A stretch of 64,000 bases of DNA from Oleispira sp963933055 (GCA_963933055.1 CAWVSY010000004.1:27177-91176); one strand, 5' to 3'; shown: positions 52,341-62,199, counted from the first letter of the stretch. Numbers and translations are program-made. Notes: a model not told the origin generated them from the sequence alone.

Positions 52341-53516
52341 TCACATACCGGTTTCAATTAACTTCACCCACTTGCTGAGTATATTTAGCTGCTCTGCCGC
52401 AAGTTTGATACAAACAAGTAAGGGGACTGCGACTAAAACACCCACCGCACCCCAGAGCCAACCCCAAAGTAATAACCACAAAATTAAAATTAAAGGATTA
52501 AGCTGCATGTGACGTCCAAGTATCGTTGGCGTAACAACTTGAGCTTCCAGCATATTAATACCAAAAAATACCGCTGCTGGCACCAAAGCAGCAGCCTCAA
52601 TACCATACTGCGTTATCCCAGCAAAACTGAGAATAATTAAAGACATTAAAGAGCCTAAATAAGGCGCAAAATTGAGCAAGCCAACCAATGCTCCCCACAA
52701 TAACGCATCATCAACCCCCATCACCCAAAATACACCAGCAGTAACAATACCCAAGCCGATATTAATAATAGTGACGGTGATGATATAGCGAGATAACTCC
52801 TTTTGCAGCTTACCAATTAATGTTGCAGAGCGACGAGTACTGGTTTCCATTGGAATAGTTTTTAGATAACTGTCATACAAGCCAGGACCAAAAATCAACA
52901 GAAACATCACCAAAATAAGAAATGTCATAAACTGAGCAAGAGCCATCGGCGTCGCAACTAATATCGATATAATAATATCGATTCCACCTTGAGTGACCCG
53001 CGCAGAAAGCACACTATTATCCTTTTTCTCTTCAACGATAACGGGCTCGTCATCACTACTAAACCAGCTAAAGAAGCTAGAGCTCTTTTCTTTTACTGGC
53101 AATACAACTTCATCAATATCCGTTAAATTATCGGTACTAATGACCTGACTTAAATCATCCAATTCTTCAATTAGATGAGCCGAAAGCTTAGGCACTTGCT
53201 CTACCCATTTCTGAGCAGGCCCGGCTAATTCAATACTTAATAGCGTTAAAGGCCCCCCAATCATAGTAATCAATAGCATGGCTGACAATGCGCGAGGAAT
53301 ATACAAGCGCTTAAACATTGATACTAAGGGGCTGAGTAATAATGAAAATAACATCGCCACAAGAACCGGCATTAATAATGACTTTGCAAAATACAAAGTA
53401 TAAAGAATGGCCAGGGTTAATAGACCGTAAGTCGGTAAACTAAAAACAGTACGTTTGGCAGGTATAGAAGGATTTTCTGACGGGGTTACAACTGCAGTCT
53501 CTGGTTCATTATCCAC
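52341..53516 (-). CDS. AI-2E/PerM-family transporter
   Basis: A 391-residue membrane protein of the AI-2E family exporter type (PF01594). Hydrophobic segments at ~25-75, ~200-235 and ~250-375, with the family blocks GALVGLLNFAPYLGSLMSLII and VVTPTILGRHMQLNPLILIL. A large charged loop (residues ~110-170) is an insertion relative to short members. The start is GTG 53516 behind AGGTGA. Members export autoinducer 2 in E. coli (TqsA) or act as Na+/H+ antiporters elsewhere; the role here is unknown. A second member lies at 55009. Confidence 0.86.
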   Translation of the reverse strand: MDNEPETAVVTPSENPSIPAKRTVFSLPTYGLLTLAILYTLYFAKSLLMPVLVAMLFSLLLSPLVSMFKRLYIPRALSAMLLITMIGGPLTLLSIELAGPAQKWVEQVPKLSAHLIEELDDLSQVISTDNLTDIDEVVLPVKEKSSSFFSWFSSDDEPVIVEEKKDNSVLSARVTQGGIDIIISILVATPMALAQFMTFLILVMFLLIFGPGLYDSYLKTIPMETSTRRSATLIGKLQKELSRYIITVTIINIGLGIVTAGVFWVMGVDDALLWGALVGLLNFAPYLGSLMSLIILSFAGITQYGIEAAALVPAAVFFGINMLEAQVVTPTILGRHMQLNPLILILWLLLWGWLWGAVGVLVAVPLLVCIKLAAEQLNILSKWVKLIETGM

Positions 53517-53621
53517 GACTATTCACCTGATTTTCTATCGGAATTATTGGCGAGCTTAGTGCAGATAATGTTGACTAAAGCTCGCCATTATTTAAAACAA
53601 TCGAGGTTATTGCTTCAAATT

Positions 53622-53780
53622 TTAACGCTTAGCGATGATATACACCGCGTGAATTACACCTGGAAAATATCCTAATAATGTTAGTAAAATATTAATCCAA
53701 AACTGCGCGCCAATACCAACTTGCAAAAATACCCCTAGTGGAGGCAATAGAATTGATAATAAAATTCTTAAAATATCCAT
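53622..53780 (-). CDS. Pmp3/YqaE-family small membrane protein
   Basis: A 52-residue hydrophobic protein: MDILRILLSILLPPLGVF, then VGIGAQFWINILLTLLGYFPG and the end IHAVYIIAKR. This is the whole PMP3 fold of two membrane helices. The family is linked to salt and membrane-potential stress in yeast and bacteria. AAGGA precedes the ATG with good spacing. It lies between the AI-2E and YihY genes, and was identified by direct translation because of its small size. Confidence 0.9.
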   Translation of the reverse strand: MDILRILLSILLPPLGVFLQVGIGAQFWINILLTLLGYFPGVIHAVYIIAKR

Positions 53781-53903
53781 AAATATCCTTTTACTCATTG
53801 AGGGTTAAAAATATTCAATTCATTATAATGAAGCAAGTTACTGGCTTAATCAATTGTCTATTTTTAATATTAAGAACCATGTACAAAATTAAATAAAAAT
53901 AAC

Positions 53904-54869
53904 TTAAGGTGACTCACCCCACGTATCCGCAACTTCTGCTTTTCGCTGCCCGATAGGTTTTTCCTCACCAATGGTTGTATCTACACCTGTTTGATGCTCC
54001 ATTTCCGAATTCAATACTCCACCAATTAATACGATATAGGCAGTAAGATAAAACCAAAGAAGCAAGACGATTACCGCGCCAAGTGATCCATATGTTGCAT
54101 TATATTGGGCATAATTTGATGTATACCAAGAGAACAGAATCGATCCAATAAGCCACAAAACAACGGCTACTAAAGTACCGGGCATAATCCAAACCCAACG
54201 AGCATTATTACGACTTGGCGCAAAACGAAAAATTATCGCCAACATTACCAATATCATTACTGTAAGCAACGGCCAACGAAGCAATGAAAATAATGTTTCA
54301 GAGAAGCTTGCAAGGCCTAAATTGTTTAATAACAAGGGGATAAATGCGATTAAAAATAAACAAACCACAACAAAAATAACTGAACATACAGTCAGAAAAA
54401 AAGCAAAAAATCTTAATTCAAAAAACCCCCGCTTTTCGTCCTCAAGATTAACGACATTCAATGCTCGAATCATTGCTAACATCCCTTTCATCGAGCTCCA
54501 AAAAGCGAAAAGCATACCCAAAAGTGCCCCCATACTTAAAGAAGCAGAAGACTGTCGAGTCACTTCTTGTAACTGCGATAAAATAATTTCACTGGCTTCA
54601 GTAGGCAGCAATTGTGAAAACGACTGAAACTGTTCTTGCATATCGGTGGGATCATTAACCAAACCATATATTGCAACCATAGCGGAAATAGCAGGAAAGA
54701 TTGCTAACAAAAAGAAAAAAGCAACGCCGCCAGCAATCAAGCCAAGATTGTCAGTATCTAGGCGGTTCCTTACTCGCAATAGAATATCTCTCCACCCTAG
54801 TAGAGGCATATTTCTAGGCTTTTTTATATGCCTTCCTCTTGAATTATTCTTCTTAGCATTATGGTTCAT
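53904..54869 (-). CDS. YihY/BrkB-family inner membrane protein
   Basis: A 321-residue protein of the YihY/virulence factor BrkB family (formerly called RNase BN). About six membrane segments, with the family blocks NLGLIAGGVAFFFLLAIFPA near residue 40 and the ATYGSLGAVIVLLLWFYLTAYIVLIGG stretch (~245-272). Function unsettled; often linked to envelope stress. The N-terminus is unusually basic and Asn-rich. GGAG lies before ATG 54869. Confidence 0.9.
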   Translation of the reverse strand: MNHNAKKNNSRGRHIKKPRNMPLLGWRDILLRVRNRLDTDNLGLIAGGVAFFFLLAIFPAISAMVAIYGLVNDPTDMQEQFQSFSQLLPTEASEIILSQLQEVTRQSSASLSMGALLGMLFAFWSSMKGMLAMIRALNVVNLEDEKRGFFELRFFAFFLTVCSVIFVVVCLFLIAFIPLLLNNLGLASFSETLFSLLRWPLLTVMILVMLAIIFRFAPSRNNARWVWIMPGTLVAVVLWLIGSILFSWYTSNYAQYNATYGSLGAVIVLLLWFYLTAYIVLIGGVLNSEMEHQTGVDTTIGEEKPIGQRKAEVADTWGESP

Positions 54870-55008
54870 ATGAGCTCCGACAGGCGTCTCTTTTGCAGCA
54901 TTGTGTTTGATAATATAGAATCTTCATTAATATTTTTTAAATAATTTTCAACGTCATTATGACAGACTCATAATACACGAATCTCACAGCTTGCTTTCAA
55001 GGTATTAT

Positions 55009-56049
55009 ATGAATACAGAATCACTCATAAAGCGTACGTTCATTCAGGCGAGTATCGCGATGGCCGTTGTGCTTTTTGCATGGATGCTTGCGACAAACAG
55101 TAAAATCATACTGACGGGTTTTGGAGGCATATTAATTGCGGTTTTATTTAGCGGTTCAGCAAGCTGGTTAGGTAATAAGACGAACCTTCCCCGTAAGGCC
55201 TGGCTTCCTGTAACGGTTATTGTCCCCTTCATTTTACTTCTGCTTTTTCTCTCCTATACCGGCCCCAAAATAGCCACTCAAGCCAGTGAACTGGCAGAGC
55301 GTATGCCAAAAGCAATCAGCTATATACAAACTTATACTGCAGAATTGAAATGGGTTGATCAGCTCACAAACAATATAAAAAGCCTCAACTCCTATGACCC
55401 TAAAGCAAGTACCATCATGGATGCGGCATCCAGCTTTTTATCATCAACAGTAAACGGTCTAGGAAGTTTTATCTTTGCACTTTTTCTAGGACTATTTCTT
55501 TCAGTTAACCCAAAATGGTACGTCAACGGTACCGTAATGCTTGTTCCTCCGGCGAATAGAGAAAGAGCCCGCGAAGTATTCAATGAATGTGGTTCCGCTC
55601 TTTCAGACTGGCTTGTTTCAAAAATTGCTTCAATGATTATAGTGGGTGTACTGACAACGATGGGGTTATGGATGCTCGGAATCGATCTTGCTTTGATCCT
55701 TGGAATTATTGCAGCATTGCTTTCTTTTATACCCAACATAGGCCCCCTTATTGCGTTTATTCCTGCAGCCATGGTTAGCGTAATTAGTGGGTTTGATGCG
55801 TTACTGTACGTTACCGGTCTTTATGTTGCGGTTCAAACAATCGAAAGCTATGTATTAACGCCAGTACTACAGGCCAAAATAGCGGGCCTTCCTCCAGCCC
55901 TAACGCTTTTTGTACAAGTCATTCTGGCGGGTATGGTGGGTATGACAGGCATTTTGCTAGCGGCTCCGTTGACCGTCATCCTACTGGTTCTAATCAACAT
56001 GCTGTACATAGAAGGTTTACTGGAATCCAAAACGGCAAAAGCGAAATAA
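55009..56049 (+). CDS. Second AI-2E/PerM-family transporter
   Basis: A 346-residue paralogue of the protein at 52341, without the charged insertion. Two N-terminal membrane helices, a central soluble region and the C-terminal block of helices with ALLSFIPNIGPLIAFIPAAMV and ESYVLTPVLQAKIAGLPPAL. The start is ATG 55009 with AAGG upstream; an in-frame TTG at 54991 is less likely. Its stop abuts the stop of the convergent DUF748 gene with zero spacing, so transcripts of the two should overlap. Confidence 0.86.
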   Translation: MNTESLIKRTFIQASIAMAVVLFAWMLATNSKIILTGFGGILIAVLFSGSASWLGNKTNLPRKAWLPVTVIVPFILLLLFLSYTGPKIATQASELAERMPKAISYIQTYTAELKWVDQLTNNIKSLNSYDPKASTIMDAASSFLSSTVNGLGSFIFALFLGLFLSVNPKWYVNGTVMLVPPANRERAREVFNECGSALSDWLVSKIASMIIVGVLTTMGLWMLGIDLALILGIIAALLSFIPNIGPLIAFIPAAMVSVISGFDALLYVTGLYVAVQTIESYVLTPVLQAKIAGLPPALTLFVQVILAGMVGMTGILLAAPLTVILLVLINMLYIEGLLESKTAKAK

Positions 56050-57153
56050 TTAATCTTCTCGACTTTTCGCTTCACCATCCAGAGATACTGAGTCTTCGAC
56101 GTTTATTTTGTACGCATCGATAAAGCCATTTTTCAAGATGCCCCATAATACAGATAGAGTCGAAGTTTCTGGCGAATCTACTTTTCCTTTCAATTCAATT
56201 TTTGTCGCTAATAAATCACGATTTTGATTTTCAAGTAATTCGGCAATTCCGCCTGACAATGCTTCAAACATTACCTGGAACGGATTGTCATTATCTTTCT
56301 TAACATCTTCTCGCCAATCAAATACATCCAAATTATAAATACCAGGTTTCAGATACCCCTTTATATTTCCTTTTTCCGCTGCTAGCTCTAATGCTAAATC
56401 CAACGATCCGCCTTCGATATCAAAAGGCGTATAAACTTTAATAAAATCATCTAAGTGCATTAATGATAGACTTTGCATTTCCATATTCAGATCAAAGGTA
56501 GGAATACGATTAAAGGGATCAAATTTTCCCTTCAGTTGAATACCAGACTCTGCCATAACCTGTGCAGATACATTGATATCAGCCAATAGAGTATTGGAGA
56601 GTTTTTCACTATTGGTTATATTTTCAACTAACAAGTTTATTTCTGTCAGAAAAACATCAACCTTTGGCTCACCATCGGGTTTACGGAAATGCAATTCTCC
56701 ATTCACAACCTCTAAGCGATCAATAGAAAAAGGCGTTAAAGTTTTAATCAATTCAGTCCAATTTTTTTCATCGGTGACCGCTTCATTCGCAACCACTTTT
56801 GTATTCTCGCGATCGACTAAATTGAATACCGGTTGTTCTAAGATGGCCTCAGCGACTATATTTCCGTTCAGCAGTGCTCCCCAGAATATAGAGAGATCCA
56901 GCGTTTTAATTTCTAACAATGGGTACTGTTCATCGCCTTTCTCCATAAACAGTTCAATGCCTTCAATCTCGTATGCACCTCGATATAAATTAAGATCTAC
57001 ATCTGTCACATGCCCATAGATACCATCGGTATTGTAAATCTGCCGATTAATCGCCCATTCAGCAATAAAAGGCGCTGCAATTCTCAATACAATAAGTAAT
57101 AGCAGGATGCCAAACATCCACTCACCCATAAACTTTATCGTCTTTCGAATCAA
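56050..57153 (-). CDS. DUF748-domain envelope protein (AsmA-like)
   Basis: A 367-residue protein with one N-terminal membrane helix (residues ~10-30: FGILLLLIVLRIAAPFIAEWAI) and a large beta-rich periplasmic region of AsmA/DUF748 type: GHVTDVDLNLYRGAYEIEGI, VEAILEQPVFNLV, IDRLEVVNGELHFRKPDG. Such proteins belong to the AsmA-like group proposed to move phospholipids or to assist the outer membrane. The start is placed at TTG 57153 behind GGGAGAG with ideal spacing; a GTG at 57186 also opens the frame but has no Shine-Dalgarno sequence. Confidence 0.78.
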   Translation of the reverse strand: MIRKTIKFMGEWMFGILLLLIVLRIAAPFIAEWAINRQIYNTDGIYGHVTDVDLNLYRGAYEIEGIELFMEKGDEQYPLLEIKTLDLSIFWGALLNGNIVAEAILEQPVFNLVDRENTKVVANEAVTDEKNWTELIKTLTPFSIDRLEVVNGELHFRKPDGEPKVDVFLTEINLLVENITNSEKLSNTLLADINVSAQVMAESGIQLKGKFDPFNRIPTFDLNMEMQSLSLMHLDDFIKVYTPFDIEGGSLDLALELAAEKGNIKGYLKPGIYNLDVFDWREDVKKDNDNPFQVMFEALSGGIAELLENQNRDLLATKIELKGKVDSPETSTLSVLWGILKNGFIDAYKINVEDSVSLDGEAKSRED

Positions 57154-57322
57154 TGTATCTCTCCCAAAAATAGCTAAAATACTCACTATAATAGATTGAA
57201 CAAAAATTACTATTCCCCCTTCAATATAAAGCCGTTAGCAAATAGGTTTTTCCCCCTGATTTCTGGTATCTTTCTTACCTTGTCTAATTACAATACTCAA
57301 AATCATTAGGAAACAACGTATT

Positions 57323-59119
57323 ATGGAAATACCTGATTTATTGATGCTAGGGCTGATTGGTATGCTAGGATTTGCTTGTCAAATTCTAGCTTGGAGGATA
57401 AAAGTTCCAGCCATTTTGTTTCTTTTACTAACAGGAATAATACTGGGTCCAGTGACAGGCTTGTTCGATCCTGATGCACTTTTCGGTGACTTTCTTTTTT
57501 CTTTTATTTCCCTATGTGTAGCCGTCATCCTATTTGAAGGAAGCTTAACGCTAAAGCGGTCAGAGTTAAAAGGAATAGGCAGCACCGTTAGAAATATGGT
57601 GACATACGGCGCCTTTATCAATGCAGCCATTACAACCATTGCCGTTCATTATATTACCTCCTTAAGCTGGTCTATCTCTGCATTATTTGGCGCAATAATG
57701 GTTGTTACTGGCCCAACCGTCATCATGCCAATTTTACAATCAGTCAGACCCAATCTAATGATTTCTAGAACACTGCGCTGGGAAGGCATAATCATCGACC
57801 CACTGGGTGCTTTGTTTGCGGTATTGATTTTCGAGTGGATTGTAGCGCAACAAACAGGATCAGATTGGTTACATGTGCTCGCCGTGTTTAGCCAAACGAT
57901 CTTCATAGGCACACTGTTTGGAATATTAGCCGGCTATTGTTTAGGGCTACTATTACGCCATCACCTTATCCCAAAATACCTACAAAATTTTGCGGCGTTA
58001 GCCTTTGTGACCGGGGCGTTTTCGTTATCCAATACCTTAATGCACGAGTCGGGGTTATTAGCCGTTACCATTATGGGTATCTGGTTAGTGAATATGCGAG
58101 GCGTTAATACAAAAGATATTTTAAGCTTTAAAGAAAGCCTAACACTTATGTTTGTATCGGCGTTATTCATTATACTGTCTGCTCGCGTGGATTTGAACGC
58201 ACTCTATGCTATAGGCTGGGGAGCTGTTGGCGTATTTTTGGTGGTTCAACTTGTCTCTCGACCAGTGAAAGTCTTTGTGAGCACCATAGGCTCTAAATTC
58301 ACGTTTAAAGAGCGTGTCTTTCTTTCTTGGGTAGGACCACGAGGCATTGTTGCTGCCGCTGTCTCAGTTGTATTTGCAATTAAACTAGAACAACTGAATA
58401 TGGAAAATGCCGAGCTATTGGTTCCACTAGCCTTTAGCGTAATCATTGGTACCGTTCTACTTCAAGGCTTAACCGCAAGACCGTTAGCAAAATTATTGGG
58501 CGTAGAATCTCCTGAAAACAAAGGTGTTCTCATTATCGGGGCTAACCCAGTATCAATCGTTGTTGCTGAATCACTAAATAAAATCGGCCTAAAAACACTT
58601 CTGTGTGACAGCCATTGGGAAGACATCAGCGCTGCAAGAATGAAAGGGCTTGATACTTATTATGGCAACCCCGTTTCTGACCATGCCGAAATGAATCTAG
58701 AACTGAATGGCTTTAAAACCATGCTAGGCCTGTCTCGTCACAGCGCGACTAACAATACGACGGCATTGCGATTTAAAGAAGATTTTGGCGTAAAAAATGT
58801 TTTTACATTACCTTCAGAAGAAGAACTGAATTCACATGAAAAACATGTAGTCTCTGAAAGCTACAAAGGCCATACATTATTTGGGGCCAATATTACTTAC
58901 ACAAAACTTAATGCTTTGGTAAATAAAAATGGTTTTGTTAAAAACACACCACTCAGTGAGGCATACAGTTTTGAGCAATGGTTAAAAGATAATAATGGCG
59001 TTATACCCTTGTTTGTATTAGACAAAAAGGAACGAATACACTGGTTTACCAGCGAGCATAAACCAATACCAGAGGCAGGTTGGAAAGTATTTTCTTTAAG
59101 TATTCAAGACGCTAGCTAA
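57323..59119 (+). CDS. CPA1-family Na+/H+ antiporter with TrkA-N-like domain
   Basis: A 598-residue sodium-proton antiporter of NhaP/CPA1 type. About 12 helices over residues 1-395, with VVTGPTVIMPIL and RWEGIIIDPLGALFAV (Glu and Asp of the ion-binding region), then a C-terminal Rossmann-like TrkA-N region (VLIIGANPVSIVVAESLNKIG, ~410-430) and a terminal part of unknown type. The nucleotide-binding tail suggests gating by NAD(H) or a similar ligand. The start follows AGGAAA. It complements the Mrp operon in ion homeostasis. Confidence 0.88.
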   Translation: MEIPDLLMLGLIGMLGFACQILAWRIKVPAILFLLLTGIILGPVTGLFDPDALFGDFLFSFISLCVAVILFEGSLTLKRSELKGIGSTVRNMVTYGAFINAAITTIAVHYITSLSWSISALFGAIMVVTGPTVIMPILQSVRPNLMISRTLRWEGIIIDPLGALFAVLIFEWIVAQQTGSDWLHVLAVFSQTIFIGTLFGILAGYCLGLLLRHHLIPKYLQNFAALAFVTGAFSLSNTLMHESGLLAVTIMGIWLVNMRGVNTKDILSFKESLTLMFVSALFIILSARVDLNALYAIGWGAVGVFLVVQLVSRPVKVFVSTIGSKFTFKERVFLSWVGPRGIVAAAVSVVFAIKLEQLNMENAELLVPLAFSVIIGTVLLQGLTARPLAKLLGVESPENKGVLIIGANPVSIVVAESLNKIGLKTLLCDSHWEDISAARMKGLDTYYGNPVSDHAEMNLELNGFKTMLGLSRHSATNNTTALRFKEDFGVKNVFTLPSEEELNSHEKHVVSESYKGHTLFGANITYTKLNALVNKNGFVKNTPLSEAYSFEQWLKDNNGVIPLFVLDKKERIHWFTSEHKPIPEAGWKVFSLSIQDAS

Positions 59120-59151
59120 TAATGTTAGCAGCCGATTTAACCTGACTGCTT

Positions 59152-59427
59152 TTACTCATCGTTCGGCTTAACCCCATTCGTTATTAAAGGGTAAAGTCGA
59201 GCGCCCACTTTTGCCAAACTATATGCCTTGCGCCACCCTACGGCCTTGGTAGCGACTCCCGCTAACAACCCAACACCAATAATCAAATAAGGATTACATC
59301 GACTTAAAACCCGTTTTGATCGCGCACGGGCTAAAATAAACTGCGCCTGGCGTACATCTAAACGCTCATTTTGTAATTGAATCTTATGAAGTAAAGTTTT
59401 ACGACTCACGCTTTTGACCTTCAACAA
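59152..59427 (-). CDS. yqjK: YqjK-like small membrane protein
   Basis: A 91-residue protein with a basic N-terminal part and one central hydrophobic segment (LIIGVGLLAGVATKAVG, ~48-64). It overlaps the end of the YqjE-like gene by 29 bp and is third in the yqjD-yqjE-yqjK order known from E. coli. Function not established. Assignment rests largely on order. Confidence 0.7.
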   Translation of the reverse strand: MLKVKSVSRKTLLHKIQLQNERLDVRQAQFILARARSKRVLSRCNPYLIIGVGLLAGVATKAVGWRKAYSLAKVGARLYPLITNGVKPNDE

Positions 59428-59830
59428 ACCGACGAATGTGCTGTCGAGTTAACGGTAACGTCAAACTTTTTTGATAATATTTCAAACCGAAAGTAATACC
59501 AAACAAGCCCAGAAATTGGAGACAGCAAAGAAACAACAGGCCCTGAGAGACCGATATATTCAATAAATAAACATGCCATGCCAGCACTGCGCTCAAACTC
59601 ATCCAAGCGAGCACAAGCATAGGCACAAGCAGCTTTGAGAGTAAGATTAAACGCTTAACATCCGTAACAGCAAGCCGGACCTCAAGCTTGAATAAGTCAA
59701 AAATCTCAGAACCTGTTGAGGCTGCACTCTGCAGCCAGCCCATCAACGCATTCATCTCATCCAATACATCAGATATTTTAGTATTGTCGAGAGATTCTGC
59801 AGAATCCTGCGGACCTTTTTCCTCGATCAT
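59399..59830 (-). CDS. yqjE: YqjE/phage holin-type membrane protein
   Basis: A 143-residue protein of the YqjE/Holin_3_6-like family: a polar N-terminus (~1-60) including EIFDLFKLEVRLAVTDVKRL and two membrane helices (~70-90 and ~97-118). Not evidence of a phage; these stand with DUF883 proteins in stationary-phase operons. It starts 4 bp before the yqjD stop and overlaps yqjK. Confidence 0.8.
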   Translation of the reverse strand: MIEEKGPQDSAESLDNTKISDVLDEMNALMGWLQSAASTGSEIFDLFKLEVRLAVTDVKRLILLSKLLVPMLVLAWMSLSAVLAWHVYLLNISVSQGLLFLCCLQFLGLFGITFGLKYYQKSLTLPLTRQHIRRFVEGQKRES

Positions 59831-60132
59831 TTACGTGAAAATAAACGAGAAATAATAAGGCCACCCACAAAAGCAATACCTAAGCTAGCCAATGGCTTCT
59901 CACGAATAAAGACGCTAGTTTGATCCACCAACTCTTCTGTTTTAGCACGCCCTTTCAATAATTGCTCAATCGCTTCATCTTTCATATCAACCCCAGCAGA
60001 TTCCGCGGCTAATTTTAAGTGTTGCTTAGCTTCTAATAGTTTTTCATAAGCATCTAATGCTGCCTCTTTACTAGCCGCTAGCTCATCAGCTTTTACTGTG
60101 CTTTTAGTCTCGGTTTTTTTAGTTGTTGTCAT
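59827..60132 (-). CDS. yqjD: YqjD/ElaB-type membrane-anchored protein (DUF883)
   Basis: A 101-residue protein with a charged helical N-terminal part (Lys, Ala and Glu rich, ~1-75) and a C-terminal membrane anchor PLASLGIAFVGGLIISRLFSRK, the diagnostic end of the family. In E. coli YqjD binds ribosomes at the membrane in stationary phase. It leads a yqjD-E-K operon by overlap (yqjE begins within the last bases). AAGGGG precedes the ATG. The MscS gene lies 27 bp upstream and may be on the same transcript. Confidence 0.88.
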   Translation of the reverse strand: MTTTKKTETKSTVKADELAASKEAALDAYEKLLEAKQHLKLAAESAGVDMKDEAIEQLLKGRAKTEELVDQTSVFIREKPLASLGIAFVGGLIISRLFSRK

Positions 60133-60159
60133 CGGTATTTCCCCTTATGAATTAGTTAT

Positions 60160-61161
60160 TTAACTGTTACCTGCAGATTCCCCATCACTTCCTTCAGAAT
60201 CACCATCGCTATCCGTCTCACCATACTTCTCATTTTCAGAAGCGCTGGATTTCTCTGAATTCATGGTCTTTTTATGTGAAAGCATCGTATTTAATTTTTC
60301 ACCGCCTTTTGCACCAAAATCCAAAGTTCTGATTGGGAATGGAATCAATATATCCGCACTCTCTAGCGCTTTCTTAATTTCTACCACAGCCTTATGCCTT
60401 GCTTGCATAAAACCTGTTTCACCAGGGTAATCAATCCAGAACCAAACCAACAAATTAATGCTACTATCGGCAAATTCTTTAGCGAAAACGCCCGTTTCTT
60501 CTTGATTGATTACAAAATCACAAGAATTAATCGCTTCGGTGATAACCGACGCCGCTTTTTCAGGATCATCAGCATATGAAATGCCAACAGGTACTTCAAT
60601 ACGTCTTACACCAGTATAAGTATAATTCGTTAGAATATTTCTGAATAAAATTTTATTTGGAATAATCTCAATCTGACCAAAGAATGTCTCAACAATCGTA
60701 TTGCGTAAATTGATGGTTTTTACCGTGCCAAATACCTTCTCGGCCTCAATAATATCTCCTATTTGAAATGGTTTTCGAACGCCCATTGCAATACCTGCAA
60801 TTAAATTCTCAGCCATATCTTGGAAAGCAAAACCCAATGCCAAACCCACAATACCAGCACCCGCTAGCAGTGACATAACCGTGCCTGTTAGCCCTAAGAA
60901 TTCAAGTGCAACAAAGAGACCAGCAAATAAGACTAAAACTTTAATAATTGACGCGAGTAGATTGGCAATCTGTTCAGATTCCAATGCTTTGTGAAGAACT
61001 TTCTGAGCGGCTTTACCAACGTATTTTGCAAGCAGACCGAAAATAATGGCCAGAAAAATAGCAACCATGATGTTAGGTAAAAGTTTAATACCTGCTTCTA
61101 TCCAACCCTCTAATTTTTCGTTTATAAGTTCCCAAAACTTATCGAGTGCTACAATTTCCAT
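60160..61161 (-). CDS. mscS: MscS-family mechanosensitive channel
   Basis: A 333-residue small-conductance channel. Three N-terminal helices, with the pore-lining TM3 rich in Gly and Ala (LLAGAGIVGLALGFAFQDMAENLIAGI, ~95-121), then the beta domain (RKPFQIGDIIEAEKVFGTVKTINLRNTIV) and alpha-beta domain. The C-terminal ~45 residues are a Ser/Glu/Asp-rich tail absent from E. coli MscS (286 residues). Opens on hypo-osmotic shock. AGGAG precedes the ATG. The adjacent yqjDEK operon follows after 27 bp. Confidence 0.93.
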   Translation of the reverse strand: MEIVALDKFWELINEKLEGWIEAGIKLLPNIMVAIFLAIIFGLLAKYVGKAAQKVLHKALESEQIANLLASIIKVLVLFAGLFVALEFLGLTGTVMSLLAGAGIVGLALGFAFQDMAENLIAGIAMGVRKPFQIGDIIEAEKVFGTVKTINLRNTIVETFFGQIEIIPNKILFRNILTNYTYTGVRRIEVPVGISYADDPEKAASVITEAINSCDFVINQEETGVFAKEFADSSINLLVWFWIDYPGETGFMQARHKAVVEIKKALESADILIPFPIRTLDFGAKGGEKLNTMLSHKKTMNSEKSSASENEKYGETDSDGDSEGSDGESAGNS

Positions 61162-61226
61162 TTACTTTATACTCCTATTTATTTTGTATAGTCGTTTTTA
61201 GTTATGATTAAATAAGCCTATTTAGT

Positions 61227-61260
61227 CTAACGCGACCCAGTAGCAACTGCAACTTTGAAA
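61227..61260. repeat. Accessory-region repeat, copy A
   Basis: CTAACGC-GACCCAGTAGCAACTGC-AACTTTGAA. It matches copy B (62379-62420) with a few substitutions and a 6-bp deletion. The pair flanks the lipoprotein gene and the IS30 remnant. It is followed by an ACTTTGAA/TTCAAAGT inverted repeat (to ~61283). Confidence 0.6.
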
Positions 61261-61370
61261 AGATATCAACAGAAAGTTCAAAGTAATATCGCTGTTCAAT
61301 TAATTGCGTAATTTACAATGGCGTAATTTGCAAAATTATTAACGAGACAGCAGCGATAAAACATAAAATT

Positions 61371-61892
61371 TTACTGTCGATCATAACGACGATTATAATT
61401 TAATTCTACGGGTCGACGAGCAGCGATAGAACCATCATTAACACCATTGCTATCACCGAAATAAAGTACATTATCAGAGATATAATAAATATCGAATTCA
61501 TTAGCAATAAACGGAGCGCCTTCAGATCGGTTAATTTGGCTATCGATTTCCGTCGACTCTAGTCCCTCTGATACGATTACTTTATCCCCGGTTTGGAAAT
61601 ATGCACTCGATTTAGGATTAGGGGAATCCTGATAAGGCTGTGAGCAATTAGAATCTGTAAAATTACGAATGCTCGAAGAAATTTTATTATTAGTAAATGT
61701 CAATTCAACAATATCGTATAAAGTCTCATTATCGTTTTGATCAACAGAACCACAAGATTTCAACCACTGTCCTTCTAGCTCAGTTACCAAGCCATTATCA
61801 GTCTCTTTAGTGCTAACCATGCTATCACTACTTTCTCCACCGCAGCCCGAAACGACTACTGCCAGTACAAGAATAGACATTGTTTTTTTCAT
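61371..61892 (-). CDS. Hypothetical lipoprotein
   Basis: A 173-residue protein with a lipoprotein signal peptide: KKTMSILVLAVVVSGC, the lipobox ending at Cys17, followed by GGESSDS as a flexible linker. The mature part has one further pair of Cys (KSCGSVDQ and SNCSQPY) and is polar, rich in Asn, Asp and Ser. No family recognised. It should be anchored in the outer membrane; residues after the lipidated Cys (Gly-Gly) do not show the inner-membrane retention Asp. Confidence 0.75.
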   Translation of the reverse strand: MKKTMSILVLAVVVSGCGGESSDSMVSTKETDNGLVTELEGQWLKSCGSVDQNDNETLYDIVELTFTNNKISSSIRNFTDSNCSQPYQDSPNPKSSAYFQTGDKVIVSEGLESTEIDSQINRSEGAPFIANEFDIYYISDNVLYFGDSNGVNDGSIAARRPVELNYNRRYDRQ

Positions 61893-62199
61893 ATTTTATT
61901 TCTCTATAATTAATATTTATAAGTGCATCTTCGCTCTTTTAAGTGAAGATATTATATTCTCATTACTTTAATTTCATTAATTTGGGACCGATATGCTCAC
62001 CCTATTCATCGGTAAATGGAATTTGCCTAGTAATATTAATATTAATATTGGCAATGATATTCGGACATATTATTAGTTTTGTCAAATAAGACGAATCGAG
62101 ATCTTTGGTTGAATTAAAATCCCTAGCACTAGCTGTTAGAAACGCCGACCAGTTTCTTAAAATAATATCTATTCTGAAATTATTTTGTCAAAAATCACT

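Noticed and set aside
59399..59830. Holin-like protein as a prophage marker
   Set aside because: It sits in the ordinary yqjD-yqjE-yqjK order with no phage genes around it.
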